Below are positions 18,350 through 26,135 of a stretch of 64,000 bases of DNA, in pieces. A model generated the notes under the pieces. That model saw nothing but the letters and a program-made list of their open reading frames with translations. It was not told where the DNA came from and searched no databases. Numbering within the stretch: position 1 is the first letter of the stretch; each line of letters opens with the position of its first letter. Source of the DNA: Alkaliphilus transvaalensis ATCC 700919 (GTDB lineage Bacteria > Bacillota > Clostridia > Peptostreptococcales > Natronincolaceae); contig NZ_JHYF01000001.1 in assembly GCF_000621485.1 (NCBI RefSeq), forward strand, positions 62,001-126,000, written 5' to 3'. Position numbers and translations under genes: made by a program.

Positions 18350-18847
18350 TTATAGATTTCTATAATCGTTTGATTCTATACTGACAGTCTGAAAATACAA
18401 GTATTTTAACTCTTCTTCTTGATTTTCTAGAGATAAGGCCTTATACCAGTCTTCATTTTTATCTGCTTCCTTAAATATACTAGGTCGCCAAAGATATAGT
18501 CCTAATTTGGGGAAAGCGTATGTGTAGCCTAACTCCCAATGATTAGAATCATAGGGCGAAATCTGTTCAATCTGCTTAATAAGTATCTCTGCTTTAGTAT
18601 TAAATATATCTATGTCTTTAAATACACAATTAAATATATTCTTAATATCTGATATAATTTGAATAAAATTAACTTTGTTTTCTGAACTGTAATCAATTTG
18701 AAAGACATGTTTAAAAAATTTTTGATCAAAACCTAACTCTAAATACTTGTTTGAATAGTCCTTAATACATTGCTCTACTTCACTAGGGCTCATACCAAGA
18801 GAAATTGTTCCGATACCTTGTTTTGGTTCGATAATTAAAGCATCCAT
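18350..18847 (-). CDS. Unrecognised protein, possible immunity-type
   Basis: 165 residues, no signal peptide or membrane helix. The N-terminal segment (GIGTISLGMSPSEVEQCI) has the I-x-LGMSxxEV pattern seen in several small soluble families, including contact-toxin immunity-like proteins; the rest is rich in aromatic residues. Start at 18847 chosen because AGGAGG lies 6 bp upstream; the Met two codons earlier would abut the SD. Convergent to aspS and followed upstream by a second orphan minus-strand gene. No toxin is seen in the window, so the immunity idea is only a guess. Confidence 0.6.
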   Translation of the reverse strand: MDALIIEPKQGIGTISLGMSPSEVEQCIKDYSNKYLELGFDQKFFKHVFQIDYSSENKVNFIQIISDIKNIFNCVFKDIDIFNTKAEILIKQIEQISPYDSNHWELGYTYAFPKLGLYLWRPSIFKEADKNEDWYKALSLENQEEELKYLYFQTVSIESNDYRNL

Positions 18848-19022
18848 CGTCATCCTCCTAATTTATTTTATCTATATTGTTACTGAATGTAATGTTAAGC
18901 TTAATGATTTTTTATCTGTTATTTGTGTTTTTTATTTGCCCTTATTCAACCTTAAAATACCTAACAAAATAATACAGCCCTATAGGTATTTGCAATGTTC
19001 CAAATAGCGATAAATAAAGTAG

Positions 19023-19253
19023 CTACCGAAATGGAATGAATAAATAAGTTATCATTCTTGATTCATCATTACCAATTAGTGTGTCTGCAAGATATGTCAA
19101 AGTAAAATATAAAATAACTAATACAACAAATGAAAGTAACCCCCTAATTAATATTCTAAAACCACTTTTTCTATTTCTATATTCATCTTTACCTCTAATA
19201 TCAACATCCCAAGCTCCATCTTTTGAATTTGGTCCACTTAACCACCAACTCAT
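19023..19253 (-). CDS. Small single-helix membrane protein, unknown
   Basis: 76 residues: a polar N-terminus with MSWWLSGPN and DVDIRGKDEY, one strong membrane helix (residues ~35-58), and a short tail. The start was moved to 19253 because AAGGAG lies 8 bp upstream. A frame open from 19277 would have no SD. Its stop is 170 bp upstream of the start of the 18350-18847 gene, so the two may form a short operon. Family not recognised. Confidence 0.6.
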   Translation of the reverse strand: MSWWLSGPNSKDGAWDVDIRGKDEYRNRKSGFRILIRGLLSFVVLVILYFTLTYLADTLIGNDESRMITYLFIPFR

Positions 19254-19458
19254 GCTTCCAACTCCTTTTTTAAGCATCTGATTTAAATAAATACTACCAT
19301 ATTTTTATTTTGAATAATAGATTATTGTTAAATTTTTCTATTTTAAAGTCGACAAATATCAATCCCTACCAAACACTACCAACCCAAACATCAAACACCA
19401 ATGTTTTATCCAACCCTTTTATGGGTATCAGAATATTATCAAAACTTTAAAAAGGATA

Positions 19459-19488
19459 TTGACAACATGGCCATTTTAGTTATATAAT
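19459..19488 (+). promoter_or_regulatory. Strong promoter of the DUF2325 gene
   Basis: Exact consensus TTGACA (19459-19464), 18 bp, exact TATAAT (19483-19488), overlapped at its 3' end by a Fur box. Confidence 0.85.
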
Positions 19489-19504
19489 AATGATAATCAT
19501 TATC
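19486..19504 (+). promoter_or_regulatory. Fur box
   Basis: The 19-mer matches the classic Fur consensus GATAATGATAATCATTATC at 18 of 19 positions (first base A instead of G). It overlaps the -10 element, so iron-loaded Fur should block transcription of the gene at 19540. Confidence 0.9.
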
Positions 19505-19539
19505 AATATTAATTATTGAAGATACGGAGGCGGATAAAT

Positions 19540-19848
19540 ATGAAAGCGTTATTGGTAGGTGCAGATCGATTGGGTAATATCCCAAGTACATTAGAGAGTC
19601 ATGGGATTAAGGAATACATACACTGGACAGGTAGAAAGAAGGGTATGAGAAAACTTGATATTCCAGAAAAGGTAGATATGGTTATTGTTTTTACAGATTT
19701 TATAGAACATAATATCACAGAAATAGTGAAGCAAAAGGCAAAGCAAAATAAAATACCTTGTGTGTTTTCCCGTAGAGCCTGTAGCGATCTAAGTAAGCGT
19801 TTAATGAATTGTAAAGATTGTAATCTTTGTTCAATTTCCAATAATTAA
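19540..19848 (+). CDS. DUF2325-type protein, Fur-controlled
   Basis: 102 residues. The fold pattern is Rossmann-like: KALLVGADRLGNIPSTLESHGI at the start, VDMVIVFTDFIEHN in the middle, and IPCVFSRRACSDL near the end, as in DUF2325 proteins. The tail has closely spaced cysteines (NCKDCNLCS) that could bind metal or Fe-S, beyond the usual DUF2325 core. ATG 19540 is chosen over an upstream in-frame start because of CGGAGG at good spacing. Promoter TTGACA/TATAAT with an overlapping Fur box indicates induction by iron starvation. Molecular function unknown. Confidence 0.82.
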   Translation: MKALLVGADRLGNIPSTLESHGIKEYIHWTGRKKGMRKLDIPEKVDMVIVFTDFIEHNITEIVKQKAKQNKIPCVFSRRACSDLSKRLMNCKDCNLCSISNN

Positions 19849-19851
19849 AAT

Positions 19852-19880
19852 TTGAAATATTCCAAATTATATGTTATCAT
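19852..19880 (+). promoter_or_regulatory. Promoter of 6S RNA
   Basis: TTGAAA (19852-19857), 17 bp, TATCAT (19875-19880), starting just after the DUF2325 stop. Transcript start expected near 19887. Confidence 0.7.
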
Positions 19881-19887
19881 ATTATTA

Positions 19888-20060
19888 AATCCTGCTGTGT
19901 GCGAAGAAACGATCTAGTTTTGAGGCAACATATTTACATTGGGAGTCTGGGTTTGGTGATGTAGAAAACGCCCCCTCTAGAGGGGACTTTTGAAACCATC
20001 AGCAGGACACCCCCCTGCTAGCGCAGGTTTCAAAACAATCGTTAAACGGCACAGCGGGCC
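19888..20060 (+). ncRNA. ssrS: 6S RNA
   Basis: A ~175-nt region folds as a long, mostly double-stranded rod. The 5' end CCTGCTGTG (19891-19899) pairs with CACAGCGGG (20050-20058). The next layer AACGAT...TTTTGA (19908-19923) pairs with TCAAAAC...ATCGTT (20030-20043), with unpaired segments between. The inner hairpin contains GCCCCCTCTAGAGGGG. This outline, the terminal-stem sequence and the size match Firmicute 6S RNA, which mimics an open promoter and binds sigma-A RNA polymerase. It has its own promoter at 19852. A 72-codon open frame inside it is not a gene. Confidence 0.78.
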
Positions 20061-20103
20061 CTATAGTGACTTCTCAAAAGCTTCTAAACAGGGGGCTTTT
20101 TTT
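20058..20103 (+). terminator. Possible 6S RNA terminator
   Basis: GCCCT (20058-20062) can pair with AGGG-GC (20090-20096) with a bulge, followed by seven T. The stem is weak and overlaps the 3' end of the 6S rod. Confidence 0.4.
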
Positions 20104-20245
20104 AATGTAAACACATATACTAAGTTATGGTTAAATCTTATATCGATTATGCAATTTCTTCAATTAACTAAGAAATCTGTAGATGGCAATACTATGTTAA
20201 ATAATTAAAATTTTCTTAAATGCTATAAATATGTGAGCAAATGAG

Positions 20246-20274
20246 TTGACAGTAAATAAATTTTTCGTTACTAT
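20246..20274 (+). promoter_or_regulatory. Promoter of tcdA
   Basis: TTGACA (20246-20251), 17 bp, TACTAT (20269-20274). The -10 matches consensus at four of six bases. Confidence 0.6.
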
Positions 20275-20306
20275 TAAGGTTAGCGTACAATTAAAGGAGG
20301 ATCAGA

Positions 20307-21065
20307 ATGGCACTACATTCTTTTTCAAGAAGCGAATTGCTTATCGGAACAGAGGGATTAAACAAATTAAAAAATAGTAAGGTAGCGATTTTTGGTATTG
20401 GTGGAGTAGGTACTTTTACTGTAGAAGCTTTAGCAAGAACAGGTGTAGGAAAATTTGTACTAGTGGATGATGATGACATCTGTTTAACGAATATAAATCG
20501 TCAGCTGCATGCTACCAGAAGTACAGTTGGTAAAGCAAAGGTTGAAGTGATGAAGGAAAGAATATTAGATATTAATCCAAAGGCTGAAGTAGTTGGGTAT
20601 AGAGAATTATACAATAGTGAAAGCGCTGAAAGGCTATTACAACCAGATTATGATTACGTTGTTGATGCTATAGATATGGTGTCGGCGAAATTAGATTTAA
20701 TAGAAAGAAGTAAAAAAATGAATCTCCCTATTATCAGTAGTATGGGGGCAGGAAACAAATTAGACCCAACTCGATTTGAGGTGACAGATATTTCTAAGAC
20801 TTCTATTTGTCCTTTGGCAAAGGTAATGAGAAAAGAGCTTAGAAAACGTGGCGTTAAGGGGGTAAAAGTTGTTTACTCCAAAGAAGAGCCAATGACACCT
20901 CTACAACTAGATAATGACTGTAAAACCAACTGTATATGTACTAATAAAACTAGAACCTGTACAGTAAAGCATCAAATTCCTGGCAGTGTTGCCTTTGTTC
21001 CTTCTGTGGTAGGGCTAATCATTGCATCGGTAGTTGTTAGGGATTTAATTAAAACAACTGATTAA
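20307..21065 (+). CDS. tcdA: tRNA threonylcarbamoyladenosine dehydratase (ThiF/HesA family)
   Basis: 252 residues, E1-like. The ATP-binding glycine motif is FGIGGVGTFTVEALARTG; DDDDICLTNINRQ and VVDAIDMVSAKLDLI follow, as in TcdA/CsdL. Cysteines in SICPL and in the TNCICTNKTRTC stretch are typical of Firmicute members. It cyclises t6A37 in tRNA to ct6A using ATP. AAAGGAGG precedes the ATG. It is transcribed from its own promoter (20246), not from the 6S RNA promoter. Confidence 0.92.
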   Translation: MALHSFSRSELLIGTEGLNKLKNSKVAIFGIGGVGTFTVEALARTGVGKFVLVDDDDICLTNINRQLHATRSTVGKAKVEVMKERILDINPKAEVVGYRELYNSESAERLLQPDYDYVVDAIDMVSAKLDLIERSKKMNLPIISSMGAGNKLDPTRFEVTDISKTSICPLAKVMRKELRKRGVKGVKVVYSKEEPMTPLQLDNDCKTNCICTNKTRTCTVKHQIPGSVAFVPSVVGLIIASVVVRDLIKTTD

Positions 21066-21126
21066 TTAGCAGAATCATGTGTATATATATAAATACACGA
21101 AATAGGGACTAAAAGGAGGGGAAAGG

Positions 21127-21573
21127 ATGAAACAAGTTGGTATTGTAACTTCAGTAGAAGGTAAAACGGCAAAAGTATTAATGCAAAGACACTCTAGTTG
21201 TGGAGACTGTCATGCCTGCAAAATGGGGGATGAAAATACAAAACTAGAGATCAAAGTATTAAACGAAGCCCAAGCAAAGGTAGGAGAATGGGTAACCGTT
21301 GACATGAGGGACCAAGATGTATTAACGGCTGCCTTTATGGTTTATGTAATCCCTCTATTAACATTACTGTTTGGTGTAATTAGTGGTAATTTCATTCTAA
21401 ACGCTATGGGTATAGAAAACTTTAAAGATATCTTTTCAGCTTTATTTGGTTTTGGGGCAATGGCAATCTCCTTTATTTTCTTAAAAAGGAGAGAAGGTAA
21501 TTTAAAAATGGATAAAAGATTCCTTCCAGTTGCTTCTTCTATTTTAGACAACGAAAGTGGATGCAGTCATTAA
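21127..21573 (+). CDS. RseC/MucC family SoxR-reducing/positive regulator protein
   Basis: 148 residues: a soluble N-terminal region with CGDCHACK (residues ~29-36), two membrane helices (residues ~75-95 and 105-122), and a hydrophilic tail ending SGCSH. This is the RseC/MucC architecture. In other bacteria such proteins work with Rnf/Rsx complexes to reduce SoxR, or modulate sigma-E. In Clostridia the partner is uncertain, and no rnf genes are in the window. SD is AAAGGAGGGG. A strong terminator follows. Confidence 0.88.
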   Translation: MKQVGIVTSVEGKTAKVLMQRHSSCGDCHACKMGDENTKLEIKVLNEAQAKVGEWVTVDMRDQDVLTAAFMVYVIPLLTLLFGVISGNFILNAMGIENFKDIFSALFGFGAMAISFIFLKRREGNLKMDKRFLPVASSILDNESGCSH

Positions 21574-21581
21574 TAATTTTG

Positions 21582-21634
21582 ACAACAATGAAGCCAGCCT
21601 TTTTAATTTAAGGTTGGCTTTATTGTTGTTTCTT
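21582..21634 (+). terminator. Terminator after the rseC-like gene
   Basis: A ~19-bp stem (21582-21600 with 21610-21629; ACAACAAT...AAGCCAGCC with its complement, a few wobble pairs) followed by TTTCTT. Confidence 0.87.
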
Positions 21635-21887
21635 ATATGGCATTATATAAACGACAATTGCATAACAATAACACTGAAATTATATTCGTTTTTTCAAAAA
21701 TAAAAACTAATTCCCCCAGTGTAAAAAGTAGATTTGCGAAATCTTAGATTTAGAGGCAGTCACTTTGATATTTTTTAATATCATCTATATTTCTGGTTTA
21801 ACACTAAGTAGGGAAGTTCTTATTTTCCATATAAGATATTTTTAGAGTTTTAAAATTCAAAAAATTTAAAATAAATAAAAAAGCATC

Positions 21888-21917
21888 TTGACTCAACCTG
21901 TACGTACAGAGTATAAT
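21888..21917 (+). promoter_or_regulatory. Promoter of the trehalose operon
   Basis: TTGACT (21888-21893), 18 bp, TATAAT (21912-21917). An operator palindrome fills the spacer between the two hexamers. The remaining upstream part of this 435-bp gap (21635-21887) shows no gene or recognised element. Confidence 0.85.
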
Positions 21918-21942
21918 ATAAATAACAAACTTGTACGTACAG
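21898..21942 (+). promoter_or_regulatory. Paired trehalose repressor operators
   Basis: Two copies of a perfect 10-bp palindrome TGTACGTACA: CTGTACGTACAG at 21898-21909 (between -35 and -10) and TTGTACGTACAG at 21931-21942 (downstream of the start site). Their centres are 33 bp apart, about three helical turns. The GntR-family TreR encoded at 25389 is the obvious ligand; the CTTGTACGTACA form resembles known TreR sites in Bacillus. Confidence 0.85.
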
Positions 21943-22008
21943 GTTTTATGTTCTTCATTTGAGGGTGGAAGTAGCTGATCAAATATTAAGGAGATAGGAG
22001 GTTTTATC

Positions 22009-23442
22009 GTGGGGAAATATGCCAGTGAAGTAATGGAGTTATTAAAGCATATTGGTGGAAAAGAAAACATTGTTACCTTGTCCCATTGTGCTACTCGATT
22101 ACGCTTTGTTTTAAAGGACGTAAAGAAGGCTGATATCAAAAAGATTGAAGGAATCGGTATTGTAAAGGGAACGTTTACACAGGCTGGGCAGTTTCAGATT
22201 ATTATCGGCAATGAGGTAGCAACTTTTTATAACGAGCTTGTTGAGAAAACAGGTGTCGTTGGTGTTAGTAAGGAAGAAGCTAAAAAGGCTGGTCGACAAA
22301 ACTTAAACCTACTTCAAAGAATCATTTCACATTTAGGAGAGATCTTTGCTCCTTTAATTCCAGCTATCGTAGTTGGGGGACTAATACTTGGTTTTCGTAA
22401 TGTAATTGGAGATATTAAAATGCTTGAAGATGGAACAAAAGCACTTACTGAAGTTTCGCAGTTTTGGGCTGGAGTACACCATTTTCTATGGTTAATTGGT
22501 GAAGCAGTATTCTTTTTCCTACCTGTAGGAATCACATGGTCTATAGCTAAAAAGATGGGAACAACGCAAATGCTGGGAATTGTTCTAGGAGTCACCTTGG
22601 TTTCCCCTCAGCTATTAAATGCATATGATATGGCAGGTGGAGCCCAGGCTCCTGTTTGGGATTTTGGTTTTACTCAAATTCAAATGGTTGGTTATCAAGC
22701 TCAGGTTATTCCTGCAATGTTAGCAGGGTTTTTATTAGCAAACCTAGAGCTGAAATTAAGAGATATTGTTCCAAGCTATATTTCAATGGTTGTAGTACCT
22801 TTTCTTGCTCTAGTACCAACGGTATTAGTTGCCCATGTTATATTAGGGCCAATAGGATGGACTATAGGGTCGGCAATTTCTAATGTGGTTTATTCAGGGT
22901 TAACATCATCCTTTGGTTGGTTATTTGCATCTATATTTGGCTTTGCATATGCACCCCTAGTAATTACTGGGTTACATCATATGACTAATGCCATTGATTT
23001 ACAATTGATGAGCGAGTTAGGCGGTACCAATCTATGGCCGATGATCGCTTTATCAAATATTGCCCAAGGATCTGCGGTTCTTGCAATGATCTATCTAAAT
23101 CGAGATGATGAAGAAGAAAAGCAAGTATCAATCCCAGCGGCTATTTCATGTTATTTAGGAGTTACTGAGCCGGCAATGTTTGGTATTAACTTAAAATATG
23201 TTTATCCCTTCTTAGCAGCGATGATAGGGTCTGCATTAGCGGCGATTTTCTCAGTAGGTACAGGCGTAATGGCAAACTCCATAGGGGTAGGGGGACTACC
23301 TGGAATCCTATCCATTCAACCTAAGCATATGTTGACATTTGCCATCTCGATGGCGATTGCTGTTGTGGCACCCTTCATACTTACAATCATATTCTCTAAG
23401 AAAAAGACTAGTTTGAAGTCAAAGGGAAAGGCGACTGCTTAA
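22009..23442 (+). CDS. treP: Trehalose-specific PTS permease, EIIBC
   Basis: 477 residues. The N-terminal IIB domain has the phospho-cysteine in LSHCATRLRF (residue ~27). A IIC domain with about ten membrane helices follows, containing the GLHHMTNAID segment typical of the trehalose/sucrose branch. There is no IIA domain, so phosphate must come from another protein; a Glc-type IIA domain is encoded at 27225 in the same cluster. It imports trehalose as trehalose-6-phosphate. GTG start after ATAGGAGG. Regulated by the double TGTACGTACA operator upstream. Confidence 0.92.
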   Translation: MGKYASEVMELLKHIGGKENIVTLSHCATRLRFVLKDVKKADIKKIEGIGIVKGTFTQAGQFQIIIGNEVATFYNELVEKTGVVGVSKEEAKKAGRQNLNLLQRIISHLGEIFAPLIPAIVVGGLILGFRNVIGDIKMLEDGTKALTEVSQFWAGVHHFLWLIGEAVFFFLPVGITWSIAKKMGTTQMLGIVLGVTLVSPQLLNAYDMAGGAQAPVWDFGFTQIQMVGYQAQVIPAMLAGFLLANLELKLRDIVPSYISMVVVPFLALVPTVLVAHVILGPIGWTIGSAISNVVYSGLTSSFGWLFASIFGFAYAPLVITGLHHMTNAIDLQLMSELGGTNLWPMIALSNIAQGSAVLAMIYLNRDDEEEKQVSIPAAISCYLGVTEPAMFGINLKYVYPFLAAMIGSALAAIFSVGTGVMANSIGVGGLPGILSIQPKHMLTFAISMAIAVVAPFILTIIFSKKKTSLKSKGKATA

Positions 23443-23464
23443 TTTTCATTGAAAAGGTATTAAT

Positions 23465-23497
23465 AAAAAAGAAGGAACTAAATGCTCCTTCTTTTTT
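23465..23497 (+). terminator. Terminator after treP
   Basis: AAAAAAGAAGGA (23465-23476) pairs with TCCTTCTTTTTT (23486-23497). It would uncouple treP from treC unless read through. Confidence 0.75.
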
Positions 23498-23523
23498 AAA
23501 TATATAAGGAAACGTAAATATAT

Positions 23524-23627
23524 CAGGGAACTGCATAATATCTTGGTATGTATTTATCTATAACTATTACTATTTTTACTTTTGATTATACGAATAGTAT
23601 TTTAATATTAAAGATGCATTTTCCTAA
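23524..23627. repeat. Short palindromic element with GGAA-type ends
   Basis: The left end CAGGGAACTGCATAAT (23524-23539) is echoed in inverse orientation by GATGCATTTTCCTAAA (23613-23628). It belongs to a set of similar short elements at 26971, 31663 and 61244. Located between the treP terminator and the treC SD. Confidence 0.4.
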
Positions 23628-23676
23628 ACTATATAGTTGTTTACTTAAGACAGTTTTGACTAAAGGAGTAGATATC

Positions 23677-25347
23677 ATGAAGGACTTTAAAAAAAGTGTA
23701 GTTTATCAAATTTACCCCAAATCATTTATGGATACTAATGGTGACGGTTTTGGCGATTTGCAGGGAGTTATTAGTAAATTAGAATATTTAAAGCTATTGG
23801 GAATCGACTATATTTGGCTTACTCCTTTTTATGAATCTCCTCAAAGGGACAATGGGTATGATGTTGCGGATTATTGTAAAATTGACCCAAGGTTTGGAAC
23901 AATGGAGGACTTTAAAAAACTAGTTACCCAAGCTAATGCATTAGAAATAGATATTATGTTAGATATGGTTTTTAATCACACTTCAACAGAACACCAATGG
24001 TTTCAGAAGGCACTAAAGGGTGATGAAAAATACAAGGATTTCTATATTTTTAAAAAACCTAGTAAAGCAAAAGAGCCAAACAATTGGCAATCAAAATTTG
24101 GAGGCTCCTGTTGGGAATATGTTAAAGACTTTAATGAATATTACCTTCACTTATTTGATGCTACCCAAGCTGATCTAAATTGGGATAACATAGAACTTCG
24201 AAAGGAAATATTTGAAATCGTAAATTATTGGATTAAAATAGGGGTAAAGGGATTTCGGTTTGATGTAATCAATTTAATTTCTAAGCCAAAGGAATTTAAA
24301 GATGATTATGAAGGGGATGGAAGGAGATTTTATACCGATGGTCCCTTTATACATCAATATCTAAAGGAGCTAAATAATGAGACCTTTGGTAAACACCCAG
24401 AGATTGTAACAGTTGGAGAAATGTCATCTACATCTATAGAAAATTGCATTAAATATTCTAACCCAGCGGAAGATGAACTAAATATGGTCTTTAATTTCCA
24501 TCATTTAAAAGTAGATTACCATAAGGGTGATAAGTGGACAGTAATGGATTTTGACTTTAAATTACTAAAGGATATTTTAAATAATTGGCAAATTGGAATG
24601 CAAAAAGGAAATGGATGGAATGCTGTTTTTTGGTGTAATCACGATCAACCCCGTATCGTATCAAGATTTGGGGATGATGAAACCTATCATAGGGAATCTG
24701 CTAAAATGTTAGCAACGGCTATTCATATGTTAAGGGGAACCCCTTATATTTATCAAGGGGAAGAAATTGGTATGACTAATCCCTACTTCAATAGGATAGA
24801 CCAATATAAGGACATTGAATCTATTAATCATTATAAAATTCTGATAGAGGAAGGTATGGAAGAAGAAGAGGTTATTCAAATACTTCAATCAAAATCTCGA
24901 GATAATTCTCGAACACCTATGCAGTGGGACAAAGGAAACAATGCTGGCTTTACAAATAGCAAACCATGGATTTCTGTTGCAAATAACTACCAAGAGATCA
25001 ATGTAGAGGAAGCATTAAAGGATTCAAACTCAGTTTTTTATCATTACCAGAAGCTGATAAAGCTTAGAAAAAATATGGATATTATTGCTTATGGAGATTA
25101 TATGCCTCTTTTAGAAGACCATGAAGATATTTATGCTTATATGAGGACTTATGAAAATGAAAAACTAATCGTTATTAATAATTTTTATCCTAGAAATGCA
25201 ATTTTTCAGTTGCCAGCCCAGTTAAAGTTAGATGATTTTAACTGTCGAGTTTTAATCTCCAATTATGAAAATTCTTCAGAAAGGCTTGATAGACTACTGC
25301 TTAGGCCCTACGAATCTATCGTATATCACCTTGAAAAAAGATGTTAA
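23677..25347 (+). CDS. treC: Trehalose-6-phosphate hydrolase
   Basis: A 556-residue GH13 enzyme. N-terminus KSVVYQIYPKSFMDTNGDG; the nucleophile Asp in GFRFDVINL, the acid/base Glu in TVGEMSS, the transition-state Asp in NHDQPR, and HT in VFNHTS are all in place. It splits trehalose-6-phosphate into glucose and glucose-6-phosphate in the cytosol (called TreA in Bacillus). The frame is open 43 codons further upstream, but ATG 23677 has TAAAGGAG before it and gives the usual family length. Confidence 0.94.
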   Translation: MKDFKKSVVYQIYPKSFMDTNGDGFGDLQGVISKLEYLKLLGIDYIWLTPFYESPQRDNGYDVADYCKIDPRFGTMEDFKKLVTQANALEIDIMLDMVFNHTSTEHQWFQKALKGDEKYKDFYIFKKPSKAKEPNNWQSKFGGSCWEYVKDFNEYYLHLFDATQADLNWDNIELRKEIFEIVNYWIKIGVKGFRFDVINLISKPKEFKDDYEGDGRRFYTDGPFIHQYLKELNNETFGKHPEIVTVGEMSSTSIENCIKYSNPAEDELNMVFNFHHLKVDYHKGDKWTVMDFDFKLLKDILNNWQIGMQKGNGWNAVFWCNHDQPRIVSRFGDDETYHRESAKMLATAIHMLRGTPYIYQGEEIGMTNPYFNRIDQYKDIESINHYKILIEEGMEEEEVIQILQSKSRDNSRTPMQWDKGNNAGFTNSKPWISVANNYQEINVEEALKDSNSVFYHYQKLIKLRKNMDIIAYGDYMPLLEDHEDIYAYMRTYENEKLIVINNFYPRNAIFQLPAQLKLDDFNCRVLISNYENSSERLDRLLLRPYESIVYHLEKRC

Positions 25348-25388
25348 TAGTGCTAAAATAAGTAAAAATACGAATCTAGGTGATGGAT

Positions 25389-26105
25389 ATGGACCACAAA
25401 TATATTAATATATATAATAAAATCATAAATAAAATAGAGAATGGGATGCTAGAACCAAAGGAAAAGCTACCCTCAGAAAATGAATTAATGCAGGAGTATC
25501 ATGTATCGAGGGACACCATTAGGAAGGCACTAGATTTGTTGGAGCGTAATGGTTTTATCCTAAAGGTTAAGGGGAAGGGCTCCTTTGTGTTGGATATTAA
25601 TAAGTTTGAATTTCCTGTATCTGGTTTAACTAGTTTTAAGGAATTAGCACAAAAAATTAATGTAGAGTCTGAAACAATTGTTAAGGAATGTGCACTAATC
25701 AACCCCAATGACTATTTAATGAAGCACCTTAATGTATCTAAGGAAGATAAGGTTTGGAAGGTGATTCGAGTGAGGAAAATAGGGGGGCAAAAAATTATAT
25801 TAGATAAGGATTACTTAAATATGGAATTCGTACCCCATTTAACAGAAGAGATTTGCAAAGATTCCATCTATCAATATATTGAGAATGACCTTGGGCTAAG
25901 AATAAACTTTGCTAAAAAAGAAATTACAGTTCAGCAAGCTACAGAAGAAGACCAGCAGTATTTAGACTTTGACAACTATAATATGATTGTTGTTGTTAAA
26001 AACTATATTTATCTAGACAACGGCAGCTTATTTCAATTCACTGAATCAAGGCATCGACCCGATAAATTTAGATTCATCGATTTTGCCAAAAGACAACATT
26101 TATAG
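25389..26105 (+). CDS. treR: Trehalose operon repressor, GntR family
   Basis: About 238 residues. N-terminal winged helix (LPSENELMQEYHVSRDTIRKALDLLERNGF, split into helix-turn-helix and wing KVKGKGSFV), then a UTRA effector domain (residues ~85-235), as in TreR/HutC repressors. It would bind the TGTACGTACA pair upstream of treP and release it with trehalose-6-phosphate. Start codons at 25380 (GTG), 25383 and 25389 are possible; TAGGTGA suits 25389 best. Confidence 0.88.
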   Translation: MDHKYINIYNKIINKIENGMLEPKEKLPSENELMQEYHVSRDTIRKALDLLERNGFILKVKGKGSFVLDINKFEFPVSGLTSFKELAQKINVESETIVKECALINPNDYLMKHLNVSKEDKVWKVIRVRKIGGQKIILDKDYLNMEFVPHLTEEICKDSIYQYIENDLGLRINFAKKEITVQQATEEDQQYLDFDNYNMIVVVKNYIYLDNGSLFQFTESRHRPDKFRFIDFAKRQHL

Positions 26106-26135
26106 GGAAAAATCTAATAGTTTTGGAGGATTGCT

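Noticed and set aside
19990-20208. 72-codon open frame beginning MKPSAGHPPASAG
   Set aside because: It lies inside the 3' half of the 6S RNA, has no SD and shows a composition forced by the RNA stems.
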